A stretch of 64,000 bases of DNA from Pedobacter faecalis (GCF_030182585.1 NZ_JARXOW010000001.1:496001-560000), one strand, 5' to 3'; positions 8,569-17,945 are shown, counted from the first letter of the stretch. The notes: generated by a model from the letters alone, not told the origin. Made by a program: numbers and translations.

Positions 8569-9415
8569 CGTCTGCTGCAGCGTAACCGTAGCGGTTATGT
8601 TGAAGCTCGCACGTCGATACAAAATCAATATCCCCCAAGCCGTTACGTGGAACTATTTCTTCGCTATCATCCTGGCCATTTTCTTTTTCCGACCGGAAGT
8701 ACGGACCCTAAGTCCGTCTAACTTTTCGCTGGTCTACCTGGCTTTAGGAATCCTGCTCCCATCTATATTCTGGTTTTTGGCTGCGTCCGTCCGAAATATA
8801 GGCATCGTCAAAACCGACATCGCGCAGCGATTATCCCTGTTCATTCCTATCATAGCGGCCTATGTCGTCTTCCAGGAGCGTTTCAGTACGCTTAAGATTG
8901 TCGGGCTCTGCGTTGGCTTCCTTGCTATATTTTTTACACTCTACAAAAAATCGTCCGAACACAAAAGCGGACAAAGGTGGATATATCCGCTGATGGTTTT
9001 TATCGGGTTTGGAGTTATAGATACTCTCTTTAAGCGCGTTGCCCAGGTTCAAACCATACCCTACACCAGTTCACTCATCCTCATTTTTGGCCTGGCTTTC
9101 ATCCTTTCCCTTTGCGCAATTATGTACCTGAGGCTAGTCAGAAAGCAGCGTTTGCAAATGGTCAATTTCGTCTGCGGATGCATCCTTGGCTTCTTCAACT
9201 TTTTCAACATCCTGTTTTACCTCAAGGCACATCAGGCCATGGCCGATAATCCCTCCACCGTATTTGCCGCCATGAACATGGGCGTTATCATTGCCGGAAC
9301 CCTCGTCGGGATCTTCCTCTTCAAAGAGAAACTAAACCGGCTGAATTATCTGGGACTTACCTTCGCGCTCTGCGCCATCATCCTGATCGCCATAGCCCAG
9401 AAATACCAGATCTGA
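8549..9415 (+). CDS. DMT-superfamily (EamA-like) membrane transporter
   Basis: Polytopic inner-membrane protein of 288 residues with about ten hydrophobic helices in the two-repeat pattern of the drug/metabolite transporter superfamily. Landmarks are V-T-W-N-Y-F-F-A-I-I in the first repeat and the C-terminal A-G-T-L-V-G-I-F-L-F-K-E-K-L-N-R-L-N-Y-L typical of EamA proteins. The start overlaps ribD by 20 bases and the stop is one base before the yigZ-type gene. The substrate is unknown; coupling to ribD makes a flavin or precursor possible but is weak evidence. Confidence 0.8.
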   Translation: MLYLFISVCCSVTVAVMLKLARRYKINIPQAVTWNYFFAIILAIFFFRPEVRTLSPSNFSLVYLALGILLPSIFWFLAASVRNIGIVKTDIAQRLSLFIPIIAAYVVFQERFSTLKIVGLCVGFLAIFFTLYKKSSEHKSGQRWIYPLMVFIGFGVIDTLFKRVAQVQTIPYTSSLILIFGLAFILSLCAIMYLRLVRKQRLQMVNFVCGCILGFFNFFNILFYLKAHQAMADNPSTVFAAMNMGVIIAGTLVGIFLFKEKLNRLNYLGLTFALCAIILIAIAQKYQI

Positions 9416-9416
9416 C

Positions 9417-10031
9417 ATGTTATTCGACGATACCTACAAAACCATAGCTCAGTCGGCCGAAGGGCTCTTTAAGGACAAAGGCAGTAAATTTATTGCTTAT
9501 GCCTATCCCATTTCGTCCGACGAGCAGGTGAAGACTATCCTGCAGCAACTTCGTGCTGAACACCCTAAAGCGCGACATCACTGCTGGGCCCTGCGGCTCA
9601 CGCCGGATAAAAGTGTGTTCCGGTTGCAGGACGACGGAGAACCTTCGGGAACAGGCGGTCGTCCCATCCTGAACGCTATCCTCAGTGCAGATCTCACCAA
9701 TATACTTATTGTCGTGGTACGCTATTTTGGCGGCACGCTGCTTGGCGTACCCGGACTCATCAACGCCTATCGCACCGCTGCTGCCGATGCTATTTCCGCC
9801 GCTCAGGTCATCGAAAAGACGGTCAACGACATCTACGAGATCACCTTCGATTACCTGGTCATGAACGACGTTATGAAGCTCATCAAGGACCAGCAGCTTA
9901 ACGTCATTTTCCAAAGCTTCGACAGCACCAGCACCATGCGGTTTGAAGTGCGGAAGAGTCAGGTAAACGTTGTGGCCGACCGGCTGCGCAACATACAAGG
10001 TCTTGAGGCCAAATACCTGTATACCGGCTAA
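9417..10031 (+). CDS. YigZ/IMPACT family protein
   Basis: 204-residue protein of the UPF0029/IMPACT family. The conserved core is visible: K-G-S-K-F-I-A near residue 22, H-C-W-A-L-R, the D-D-G-E-P-S-G-T-G-G-R-P-I-L signature near residue 75, and V-V-R-Y-F-G-G-T-L-L-G-V-P-G-L. The eukaryotic relative IMPACT modulates the GCN1/GCN2 translational stress response; the bacterial role is unsettled. It begins right after the transporter stop and so ends the ribD-transporter-yigZ unit. Confidence 0.92.
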   Translation: MLFDDTYKTIAQSAEGLFKDKGSKFIAYAYPISSDEQVKTILQQLRAEHPKARHHCWALRLTPDKSVFRLQDDGEPSGTGGRPILNAILSADLTNILIVVVRYFGGTLLGVPGLINAYRTAAADAISAAQVIEKTVNDIYEITFDYLVMNDVMKLIKDQQLNVIFQSFDSTSTMRFEVRKSQVNVVADRLRNIQGLEAKYLYTG

Positions 10032-10143
10032 AGCAACGGCATCATCCACTGTCAGTTTCCTTGTCAAAAACCACAATTCCCAAACAAAAACCGGGTATTG
10101 ATGTTGAATATTCAGCGAGAAGAGCAAAGTTATTCAACATAAA

Positions 10144-10476
10144 ATGAGCACATCTATGTTTACCAAACTGAAAGACAAAGCAACCTTAGCCCTTGGAGGC
10201 TCTATATTAAGAAGATACGAAGCAGAAGAGCTCAATGCCGGAAAACGCTTGATCTCCGTCATCGCTGGCGCATACATATTGCAGCGCGGAATCAAAGCAC
10301 TCAAGACCCGTCCTGTTATCGGGGCCGAAGAAATAATTCTGGGCGGCATGCTGCTGTTCAGTGCAGCAAGCGGACTAAACAAAAAAATAACGAGGCGACC
10401 AGTCGAACCCTCCGATTTTCGTCGTAATCAGATACAAGGTAACGACCCTGCATCCGGCGTTCCTGCATTTGTCTAG
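10144..10476 (+). CDS. Small membrane protein, unknown function
   Basis: 110-residue protein I do not recognise with certainty. It has a basic N-terminal segment (residues 1-35), then two hydrophobic stretches (about 37-52 and 62-80, separated by KALKTRPVIGAE) and a hydrophilic proline-containing tail. The pattern of a short double-helix membrane protein resembles DUF2892-type proteins, but the match is only general. A good terminator follows 40 bases after the stop. It stands alone between yigZ and the ClC gene. Confidence 0.6.
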   Translation: MSTSMFTKLKDKATLALGGSILRRYEAEELNAGKRLISVIAGAYILQRGIKALKTRPVIGAEEIILGGMLLFSAASGLNKKITRRPVEPSDFRRNQIQGNDPASGVPAFV

Positions 10477-10514
10477 CCTCTGCAATAATCGCAACACCTA
10501 TGAAAAACAAGACA

Positions 10515-10545
10515 GCGCCTGTCCGCATTGCGGATGGGCGTTTTC
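10515..10545 (+). terminator. Rho-independent terminator
   Basis: Eleven-pair stem (CGCCTGTCCGC with GCGGATGGGCG, two G-U pairs), three-base loop, then TTTT. It closes the small membrane protein gene and insulates the ClC gene. Confidence 0.7.
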
Positions 10546-10587
10546 AATTAGTGAGCCCTCGTCTTAGTATTTTAAACACCAGATTGC

Positions 10588-10595
10588 TATCTTTG
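10588..10595 (+). promoter_or_regulatory. -7 element TATCTTTG of the ClC gene
   Basis: TAnnTTTG match 43 bases before the ATG at 10639, downstream of the terminator and so positioned to drive the ClC gene alone. Confidence 0.5.
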
Positions 10596-10638
10596 CGCAA
10601 AATTCCCTAACGCTCCCTGTCTTGAAAATCAATCAGCT

Positions 10639-11904
10639 ATGCGAGAAACAGTCATCCGGTACAATTATTTTAAACTTGCCCTGGCATCCATTATTGTCGG
10701 TCTTTTTGCCTGCCTCCTTGCCGATTCGCTAAAATATATCACCGAATACTATCAGCATCTTATCTTCAACCGGGCCAAGAGCATCCCCTATCTTTTCGTC
10801 TTACTGCCCTCCATCGGCATCACGCTCATATACTTCCTTCGCAAGTACCTTTTTAAGGGTAAGCAGAACAAGGGAATCAAAGAAATATACCAGACCATAT
10901 CCAACCGTAAAAACCAATTGCCCGCATTCAAAATTCCGTCCCACTATTTCAATGGATTCCTAACGGTCATCTTCGGCGGGTCTACAGGTATAGAGGTTTC
11001 CACTGTCGTATCCACTGCCACCATCGGTGCAATGGCCCATAAGCGGGAAAACATTGCCAACTTATACAAAACCGAACTGGTCTGTGCAGGTGTGGCGGCC
11101 GGAGTCGCTACCTTATTTGGAAGCCCCCTCGCCGGAATGCTCTTCGCGGTCGAAGTCATCTCCAGGAAAGTCACCAAAACCGTATTATTAAGCACCGCAT
11201 GCGCTTCGCTCATTGCCTGGCTGTTCATGTTCCTGCTCCGTGGTGAAGCCATGTTTCACTTCAGCATATCCGAATGGAAGCCTGCTGCCCTGCCTTTCTT
11301 CATCCTGCTTAGTTTGCTGGCCGCCTGCCTGGCTGTGTATTTCACGCGGACCGTCATCTTTATCAAAGCCCGTTTTTCAAAGATATCGAGCAACTTTATC
11401 CGGGTGAACGCAGGCGCGGTACTGGTCGGACTAGCCATCTTTCACTTTCCGCAATTGTATGGCGATAGTTACCATGCCATCCCCGGATTAATGAAGCAGC
11501 TTCAAAGCAATAACTATACCTCGATGCTTCCCCTATTGCTGGCTGCTATTGTGCTGCTTAAGCCGCTGGTCGCATCGCTCACCCTTGGTGCTGGGGGCGA
11601 CGGCGGAGTGTTTGCGCCAAGCATAGTAGCCGGCGCCTTTCTGGGTATGCTCACGGCCACAGTGTGCAACCACTTTTTCGGCACCGAGCTGGTGGTAGTC
11701 AACTTCGCCCTTGTAGGTGCCGCTGCTGTACTTAGTGCCGCAATCCATGCACCCTTCACCGCCATAGCTTTGGCCTGCAGTATGGTCCTTGGCGGCTACA
11801 TGCTGATTATCCCCATCCTGCTAGCCTGCTTCCTATCCAGCTATCTCGCTAAATACCTCTGTAGCTACAACGTCTACACCTATAAAGAACAAAAAGCCGT
11901 ATAA
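10639..11904 (+). CDS. ClC-type chloride channel/proton antiporter
   Basis: Voltage-gated-chloride-channel family protein of 421 residues with about ten to twelve membrane helices. The family pore segment is present as G-G-S-T-G-I-E-V-S near residue 115, where most bacterial ClC proteins have G-R-E-G-P. The gating glutamate is kept, but the flanking Arg, Gly and Pro are Ile, Val and Ser. The later G-G-D-G-G-V-F-A-P-S segment matches the G-x-F-x-P anion-binding motif. No CBS domains follow. It is monocistronic, with its own promoter and terminator. Transport mode (channel or H+/Cl- exchange) cannot be decided here. Confidence 0.92.
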   Translation: MRETVIRYNYFKLALASIIVGLFACLLADSLKYITEYYQHLIFNRAKSIPYLFVLLPSIGITLIYFLRKYLFKGKQNKGIKEIYQTISNRKNQLPAFKIPSHYFNGFLTVIFGGSTGIEVSTVVSTATIGAMAHKRENIANLYKTELVCAGVAAGVATLFGSPLAGMLFAVEVISRKVTKTVLLSTACASLIAWLFMFLLRGEAMFHFSISEWKPAALPFFILLSLLAACLAVYFTRTVIFIKARFSKISSNFIRVNAGAVLVGLAIFHFPQLYGDSYHAIPGLMKQLQSNNYTSMLPLLLAAIVLLKPLVASLTLGAGGDGGVFAPSIVAGAFLGMLTATVCNHFFGTELVVVNFALVGAAAVLSAAIHAPFTAIALACSMVLGGYMLIIPILLACFLSSYLAKYLCSYNVYTYKEQKAV

Positions 11905-11910
11905 ACACAA

Positions 11911-11939
11911 AGCGAGGGTAAACCCTCGCTATTTTTTTG
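11911..11939 (+). terminator. Terminator after the ClC gene
   Basis: Perfect eight-pair stem AGCGAGGG/CCCTCGCT with a four-base loop, followed by A and a run of seven T. It starts seven bases after the stop codon. Confidence 0.88.
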
Positions 11940-12043
11940 CAATCCGTCTAAAATTAAATGTCTTTGAGAGAGCCTCAGCGCTTTTGTTGCGCAGCTTCAA
12001 AAGATGCAGCTCCCGAAAAGAGATTTAATTAAGTACAACATGC

Positions 12044-14326
12044 TTACTTTTTGACTTTCCCCGTCATAAAAAACTTCAACTTGCCCCCATTCATAATGTC
12101 AGCATGCTTAAGCTTCCAGTCCGTAACAGGCTTATCATTCAGCAATACCTTAGACACATAAACATTCTTGTCGCTCTGGCCAACAGCCTCAATCTCAAGC
12201 GTCTTACCGTTCTCTAAAGTCAGCACCGCGTTTTTTACGGCCGGACTGCCAATCGCATATTCATCAGAACCTGGCGCTACAGGATAAAAACCCAGAGAAG
12301 AAAACATATACCAGGCACTCATCTGACCGCAGTCGTCATTACCACCTAAGCCATCAGGCGTCGGCTTGTACTGCATCTTCAGGATCATACGTACCCGTTC
12401 CTGAGTCTTCCATGGCTGTCCCACCCAGTTATACAAGTACGCCACATGGTGCGCCGGCTCATTACCATGCACATAGCCCCCTATAATCCCCTCACGGGTA
12501 ATATCCTCCGTGTCCGCAAAAAACTCATCAGGAAGATGCATGGTAAACAACGAATCCAGCCGGGAAGCTACTCGCTTCGCACCACCCATCTTCGCGATCA
12601 ATCCAGCCGGATCATGAGGTACAAAGAAGCTGTAATTCCAGGTATTGCCCTCAATAAAACCCTGACCGTGCGTGCTCAGTGCGTCAAAATCCTTTTTAAA
12701 ACTACCATCGGCAAGTTTAGGCCGCATAAAACCTATCGACGGATCAAAATTATTCACCCAGTTGCCAGAGCGCTTCATAAATTCATTATAAACCGACTGC
12801 TTACCGAGTTTCTTTGCAATCTGCGCAATGCACCAGTCATCATAAGCATACTCCAGCGTATTCGAAACAGAAGTAACATTACGCTCTGCAGGGATATAGC
12901 CCAGATCAATATAGTCACCTATGCCCTCATAATTCCTGTGATTAGCCGTTACAATACAAGCCTCAAGCGCTTTTTCCGCATCACCATCGTACACGCCTTT
13001 GATAATCGCATCCGCCAAAACCGACACACTATGATAACCGCTCATACACCAGTTGTCGTTCGCGTAGTGCGACCAGATCGGGAGCATCTTCAAAGAATTT
13101 TGCTCATAATGGGCCATCATCGACTTCACAATATCATTATTGCGTGAAGGCTGCATGATATTGAAAAAGGGATGCAGAGCCCGGTAGGTATCCCAGAGTG
13201 AAAACGTTGTATAGTTTACAAATCCGTTCGCCTTATGTACGTTCTGATCCAAACCCTTATACTCACCGTTCACATCACTATAATTTGTAGGGTTCACAAA
13301 AGCGTGATACATCGCTGTATAAAAGTTGATCTTGTCATTCTCAGACGCACCGATTTTTATCTTGTTCAGCTCCTTATTCCAATCCTGCTGCGCCTGAGCC
13401 TTTACCTGCTCAAAATCCCAGCCCGGAATCTCAGCACGCATGTTTTCCAGTGCATTGGCCTGGCTCACGGGCGATAGCGCGAACTTGATTTTCACCTTCT
13501 CCCCCTCATCCGTTGCAAAGTCAAAGTACATCCTGATTCGCTTTCCGGCGATCTCAGGGTGGTTCTTTGTCTGATCAAACTTGCGCCAGAAGCCACGGTA
13601 AACCGGTGCCGGCTCAAAATTCTTTTGTCCGTATTCTCTAAAAGGCTTCGAGAACGACATCGCAAAGTAAACCGTCCGCGTCCGCGCCCAACCGTTCGTT
13701 TGCCGGTAACCTGTAATCAGCGTATCATTCACCACCCGCACATACGTCCAAACCGTCTTGTCCTCATAATTATAAATACCCGACATCAGGTCGAGGATAA
13801 TATGCGAGTCATCCGATTTAGGGAAAGTATACTGATGCATACCCACGCGATTAGTCGCCGTCAGCTCCGCCAGAATATTATGATCGTCAAGCTTAACCTT
13901 ATAATAGCCCGCTTCTGCCACCTCATTGGCATGAGAAAAAGCCGAACGGAAGCCCGATCTAGGATCAGACGCCACACCCGGATTCATTTGCAGCTTGCCC
14001 TGCGTCGGCATAATCAGGAAATCACCAAGATCAGAGTGCCCCGTTCCGCTAAAATGCGTGTGACTAAAACCTACAATCGTCTTATCTTCATATTTATAGC
14101 CTGCACAATACTTATACACCTCACCGTTATACTTACCGTTTACCGCATACGGAATAGTGTCCGTATCCGGACTCAGTTGTACCGCGCCGAACGGGACCGT
14201 AGCGCCCGGGTATGTATGCCCCATCTTTTCCGTTCCAATAATAGGTTTAACGTATTTAACCAGAGCCTGTTGGGCGTCAGCCAGACCAGGAACCAGCAGC
14301 AAACCAAAAAATAGAATTTTCTTCAT
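12044..14326 (-). CDS. GH92 family alpha-1,2-mannosidase, secreted
   Basis: Glycoside hydrolase family 92 enzyme (760 residues), calcium-dependent exo-alpha-mannosidases that trim mannans and N-glycans. A signal peptide is visible (MKKILFFGLLLVPGLADA). Conserved GH92 landmarks follow: Y-P-G-A-T-V-P-F-G near residue 40, H-F-S-G-T-G-H-S-D-L-G-D near 110, L-W-D-T-Y-R-A-L-H-P, and G-G-N-D-D-C-G-Q-M-S-A-W near 655, which holds the catalytic acid/base region. No SusCD pair is nearby, so it seems to act on oligosaccharides in the periplasm or at the surface. The mannose linkage preference cannot be read from the sequence. Confidence 0.95.
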   Translation of the reverse strand: MKKILFFGLLLVPGLADAQQALVKYVKPIIGTEKMGHTYPGATVPFGAVQLSPDTDTIPYAVNGKYNGEVYKYCAGYKYEDKTIVGFSHTHFSGTGHSDLGDFLIMPTQGKLQMNPGVASDPRSGFRSAFSHANEVAEAGYYKVKLDDHNILAELTATNRVGMHQYTFPKSDDSHIILDLMSGIYNYEDKTVWTYVRVVNDTLITGYRQTNGWARTRTVYFAMSFSKPFREYGQKNFEPAPVYRGFWRKFDQTKNHPEIAGKRIRMYFDFATDEGEKVKIKFALSPVSQANALENMRAEIPGWDFEQVKAQAQQDWNKELNKIKIGASENDKINFYTAMYHAFVNPTNYSDVNGEYKGLDQNVHKANGFVNYTTFSLWDTYRALHPFFNIMQPSRNNDIVKSMMAHYEQNSLKMLPIWSHYANDNWCMSGYHSVSVLADAIIKGVYDGDAEKALEACIVTANHRNYEGIGDYIDLGYIPAERNVTSVSNTLEYAYDDWCIAQIAKKLGKQSVYNEFMKRSGNWVNNFDPSIGFMRPKLADGSFKKDFDALSTHGQGFIEGNTWNYSFFVPHDPAGLIAKMGGAKRVASRLDSLFTMHLPDEFFADTEDITREGIIGGYVHGNEPAHHVAYLYNWVGQPWKTQERVRMILKMQYKPTPDGLGGNDDCGQMSAWYMFSSLGFYPVAPGSDEYAIGSPAVKNAVLTLENGKTLEIEAVGQSDKNVYVSKVLLNDKPVTDWKLKHADIMNGGKLKFFMTGKVKK

Positions 14327-14470
14327 AAAAGATACCGTGTTTTATGCTGTCTAATATAGAAAAATAATTCCACACGCCCGCTTCGTTGCCGCTTCCCCCG
14401 GGGTACTATGCCTTAATATAAACATTACACAAGACAACGAGTTTCAGCTTATCATAGACTTTTGTGTTAA

Positions 14471-14496
14471 AATAAGATAATATTAATAGTCTTATT
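14471..14496. repeat. Inverted repeat upstream of the DUF4143 ATPase
   Basis: AATAAGA (14471-14477) and TCTTATT (14490-14496) form a perfect seven-base inverted repeat ending just upstream of the -7 element, where a regulator binding site would be expected. A TTTGTGT word also recurs at 14461 and 14503. Operator function is an inference. Confidence 0.35.
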
Positions 14497-14498
14497 AT

Positions 14499-14506
14499 TA
14501 CATTTG
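14499..14506 (+). promoter_or_regulatory. -7 element TACATTTG of the DUF4143 ATPase
   Basis: TAnnTTTG match 19 bases before the ATG at 14526, directly downstream of an inverted repeat. Confidence 0.5.
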
Positions 14507-14525
14507 TGTAGAAAATACTCAAATA

Positions 14526-15983
14526 ATGAAAGTATCATCTGTTATTCCGACACCTAAGATTATAGAAAGGCTCCAATTTGAAAATCCCTGGTGGATATCC
14601 AAGGTGATCCATCCCGCTTACAGTTCGATGTCAAGGCGGCTGTACTTCGAGCTTTTTTACCCTTACGTAAAAGAAACGGATGTAAGGCGTGCCGTTGTTC
14701 TGATGGGACCTCGTAGGGTCGGAAAAACCGTGATGATGTTTCACGCCATATCACAGCTTATCGATGACGGGATCAATCCCCAGCGAATATTTTTTATAGG
14801 AATTGACAACCCGATATACATGAACCTGGGGCTTGAAGATATTCTTTTACTCTGCCGCGACGCGTTGAAATTGGCGGACTTGCACGGATGCTATGTTTTT
14901 TTCGATGAGATTCAGTACTTAAAAGACTGGGAACGTCATTTAAAAGTATTGGTCGATACTTACCCCGATTGTAAATTTATTGTATCGGGCTCGGCCGCCG
15001 CTGCCTTGAAATGGCACAGTTCAGAAAGCGGAGCTGGCAGGTTTACCGACTTCATGTTGCCACCGCTCACATTTCAGGAATACATCCACCTGAAAGGCAT
15101 GGCGCACCTGTTAAACAAAGGAACCCTTACATACTCCGGGAAAACCGCTCCTTTCACAGTAACGCACGATATCAAAGTATTGAATAAGGAATTTGTCAAC
15201 TATCTTAATTTTGGCGGGTACCCGGAAGTTGTCTTGTCCGAAAAGATACAAGACGATATGGGCCGCTATGTTAAGAATGACATTGTAGATAAAGTACTGT
15301 TACGCGACTTGCCTAGTCTATACGGAATCAAGGACGTTCAGGAACTGAACAGGTTTTTCAGTTACATTGCTTACAATACCGGAAACGAGTTCTCCTTCGA
15401 AAAGCTGTCAAAAGAAAGCGGTATTGTGAAAGAAACGATCAAGCGATACTTAGAATATCTTGAAGCAGCATTTTTGATTAAAGTCCTGAATAAGGTCGAC
15501 ATAAACGCCAAGCGATTAAAGCGGATAACAAGTTTTAAGGTTTACCTCACAAATCCCTCCCTTCGCACAGCGCTGTTCTCTCCAATATCCGACAGTGACC
15601 CCGAAATGGGGAACCTTGTCGAGACCGCGCTGCTATCACAATGGATGCACCGGGAGAAACTGGATTTAGCCTATGGGCGTTGGAAGGCAGGAAGATCCGA
15701 AGGAGAGGTTGACCTCGTGTTATTGGACGACAAAAGATTTAAGCCACTTTGGGGCGTAGAAATTAAATGGAGCAATCGTTATTTCGATAAACCACAAGAG
15801 TTGAGTAGTTTGGTTCAATTTTGCGAAACTAATCAGTTCAATGCAGCATTGGTCACCACAATCGATAAAGAAGGCGTCCGGGAAATCGGAAATATTGCCC
15901 TTACTTTCATACCCGCGGCATTATACGCATATCATATCGGAGTAGTTACCCTTCAGAAGAAAGCTCAGCAAAGCTCAATCTGA
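14526..15983 (+). CDS. AAA ATPase with DUF4143 domain
   Basis: 485-residue protein of the AAA_14/DUF4143 type. Walker A is G-P-R-R-V-G-K-T (61-68) and Walker B is Y-V-F-F-D-E (about 123-128). A winged-helix-like segment around residues 295-325 precedes the C-terminal DUF4143 region, which keeps a nuclease-fold pattern, E-V-D-L-V followed by G-V-E-I-K-W (D...E-x-K). The biological role of this widespread, patchily distributed family is not established. The gene is alone with its own promoter and differs from its neighbours in AT content upstream, which fits an accessory gene. A distant relative lies at 56548-57744. Confidence 0.85.
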   Translation: MKVSSVIPTPKIIERLQFENPWWISKVIHPAYSSMSRRLYFELFYPYVKETDVRRAVVLMGPRRVGKTVMMFHAISQLIDDGINPQRIFFIGIDNPIYMNLGLEDILLLCRDALKLADLHGCYVFFDEIQYLKDWERHLKVLVDTYPDCKFIVSGSAAAALKWHSSESGAGRFTDFMLPPLTFQEYIHLKGMAHLLNKGTLTYSGKTAPFTVTHDIKVLNKEFVNYLNFGGYPEVVLSEKIQDDMGRYVKNDIVDKVLLRDLPSLYGIKDVQELNRFFSYIAYNTGNEFSFEKLSKESGIVKETIKRYLEYLEAAFLIKVLNKVDINAKRLKRITSFKVYLTNPSLRTALFSPISDSDPEMGNLVETALLSQWMHREKLDLAYGRWKAGRSEGEVDLVLLDDKRFKPLWGVEIKWSNRYFDKPQELSSLVQFCETNQFNAALVTTIDKEGVREIGNIALTFIPAALYAYHIGVVTLQKKAQQSSI

Positions 15984-16032
15984 TATTTACGCTAGCCTGA
16001 CCCCAATATTTAAATAAACCCCAAATAAACAC

Positions 16033-16040
16033 TATTTTTG
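16033..16040 (+). promoter_or_regulatory. -7 element TATTTTTG of mnmA
   Basis: TAnnTTTG match 62 bases before the mnmA ATG. Confidence 0.45.
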
Positions 16041-16102
16041 CAGGTGAAATTGGAGTTGTTTTCAATTTAATCACCGGCCTTTGAACCCGGGTAGATCGCA
16101 AC

Positions 16103-17194
16103 ATGAGTAAAAGAGGAAGAATATTAGTCGCCATGAGTGGCGGCGTCGACAGTTCAGTAGCATCTGTAATGCTGCACGAACAAGGATACGAGGTTATCGG
16201 CCTTACCATGAAAACATGGGATTACGCCACCTCAGGCAGCAACAGTAAAGAAACCGGCTGCTGCAGTCTCGATAGCATCAATGATGCCCGCGCACTGGCG
16301 GTTAACTATGGCTTCCCTCATTATATACTGGATATACGCGACGAATTTGGCGATTTCGTGATCGACAACTTCGTAGACGAATACCTCGCCGGACGCACCC
16401 CTAACCCCTGTGTTTTGTGCAATACCCACATCAAGTGGGAGGCATTGCTGAAGCGTGCCAATAAGCTCGATTGTGAGTTCATCGCAACTGGCCACTATGC
16501 AAATATCCGCTTGCAAGACAACGGTCGCTACGTCATTTCCAAAGGAAAAGACGAAAACAAAGATCAATCCTACGTACTCTGGGGTGTTTCCCAGGAAAAC
16601 CTGGCGCGTACCCAGTTCCCCTTAGGATCCTTTACCAAAGCCGAGATCAGGCAAATGGCATTGGATATGGGACAGGAAGAACTCGCCAAAAAAAGCGAAA
16701 GCTACGAAATATGCTTTGTACCAGATAACGACTACCGGGCCTTCCTTCGTCATAAAGTGGAGGACCTCGACGAGCGCGTTGGCCCGGGCAACTTTGTCCT
16801 GAGCAACGGCAAAGTGGTAGGTCAGCATAAAGGCTACCCATTCTATACCATTGGTCAGCGAAAAGGCCTGGGTATAGCCCTTGGCGAACCGATGTTCGTT
16901 ACCCGAATCCTCCCCGAAAGCAATACCGTTATGCTGGGCCGGGCGGATGAGCTTGAGCGTGGAGAAGCCATGGTGCGCAACCTGAACCTGGTAAAATACG
17001 AAAGCATTGAGGAACCTATGGACAACGTGGTTACCAAGATCCGCTATAAAGATGCCGGTACACTAAGCACCATCGTACAGGAAAAAGATAAGATGCGCGT
17101 GGTCTTCGATCACAACGTTTCTGCCATCGCACCCGGACAATCGGCCGTATTCTACGAAGGCAACGATCTGCTCGGCGGCGGCTTCTTGTGTTAA
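16103..17194 (+). CDS. mnmA: tRNA-specific 2-thiouridylase MnmA
   Basis: Enzyme that makes 2-thiouridine at wobble position 34 of Lys, Glu and Gln tRNAs. 363 residues is the normal length. The ATP-binding PP-loop is S-G-G-V-D-S-S near residue 13; the catalytic cysteines are in N-P-C-V-L-C-N (about 100) and Y-E-I-C-F-V-P-D (about 200), and the tRNA-recognition region T-I-G-Q-R-K-G-L-G-I follows. Start ATG at 16103 fits the MSKRGRILVAMSGG family opening. It is monocistronic between the ATPase gene and the convergent ABC gene pair. Confidence 0.96.
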   Translation: MSKRGRILVAMSGGVDSSVASVMLHEQGYEVIGLTMKTWDYATSGSNSKETGCCSLDSINDARALAVNYGFPHYILDIRDEFGDFVIDNFVDEYLAGRTPNPCVLCNTHIKWEALLKRANKLDCEFIATGHYANIRLQDNGRYVISKGKDENKDQSYVLWGVSQENLARTQFPLGSFTKAEIRQMALDMGQEELAKKSESYEICFVPDNDYRAFLRHKVEDLDERVGPGNFVLSNGKVVGQHKGYPFYTIGQRKGLGIALGEPMFVTRILPESNTVMLGRADELERGEAMVRNLNLVKYESIEEPMDNVVTKIRYKDAGTLSTIVQEKDKMRVVFDHNVSAIAPGQSAVFYEGNDLLGGGFLC

Positions 17195-17258
17195 TCCCAG
17201 GTGCCTTGACTATAACTGTGCAGCGTTAACGCGGCTTCTTCTCGCAAAACGTTTGTAG

Positions 17259-17945
17259 CTAGGTAGCTGCCTCCCACTCTACAACAGTGTGTCGTGGCAG
17301 ATAACCAAAATCGATCAGGTCAGTAGCCCGGTTAACCTTTTTCGTGTTTCCTTCCTGCATCAGGATCACCCTAGATGATATTTCGAGTACGTTGCGGTAA
17401 TCATGGTCGGTAACCACAATCCCCTTACCACTTGCACTCCGGATAATATCTTTCACAATTTCCACATGCAGGGGAGCCAAACCATTAAAAGGTTCATCTA
17501 AAAGCACGTACTTCGCATCCGAGTGCAGGAGCAGCAAAATCTCTATAATGCGTTTCTCGCCGCCCGACAAATCTCCGGGCAAACGTCTCAAAAAAGGTTG
17601 AACATGAATGCTTTGTCGAAGTACATCGGCGTTCCGACTGCTGCAAAAGCAACGTAATATACTTTCTATACTTATGTGGCTGGGCAAAAAGCTGTCCTGC
17701 GGCAGGTAACGCATTAACCGGCGTGAGCCGAACGAATCAGCAACCCGGAGGTTGTCTATAGAAATGTATTTATAATCCGCCGATAGCGTCCCAGATATAA
17801 TCTTAAGTAAAGTCGACTTTCCCGAGCCGTTTCGACCTAGAAGTCCAACAGTCTCACCAATCTGGCAAGACAGGAACACATCATTCAGCACAAAGCGCCC
17901 GCGGAATTGTTTCCTCACACTGTCAACATGCAAACCAGAACTCAT
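17259..17945 (-). CDS. ABC transporter ATP-binding protein
   Basis: 228-residue ATPase with Walker A G-R-N-G-S-G-K-S (about 38-45), Q-loop L-P-Q-D near 85, signature L-S-G-G-E-K-R near 135 and Walker B Y-V-L-L-D-E-P-F. The ATG at 17945 overlaps the stop of the upstream membrane-protein gene as ATGA, so the pair is translationally coupled. No normal-sized permease gene is adjacent; the only partner is a 94-residue membrane protein. The substrate is unknown. Confidence 0.88.
   Translation of the reverse strand: MSSGLHVDSVRKQFRGRFVLNDVFLSCQIGETVGLLGRNGSGKSTLLKIISGTLSADYKYISIDNLRVADSFGSRRLMRYLPQDSFLPSHISIESILRCFCSSRNADVLRQSIHVQPFLRRLPGDLSGGEKRIIEILLLLHSDAKYVLLDEPFNGLAPLHVEIVKDIIRSASGKGIVVTDHDYRNVLEISSRVILMQEGNTKKVNRATDLIDFGYLPRHTVVEWEAAT

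Noticed and set aside
9420..10127. 235-codon minus-strand frame opposite the YigZ-type gene.
   Set aside because: Shadow frame; the plus-strand gene has all family motifs.
13559..14314. 251-codon plus-strand frame opposite the GH92 gene.
   Set aside because: Rich in Arg and Ile with no domain; antisense artefact of the GH92 codons.
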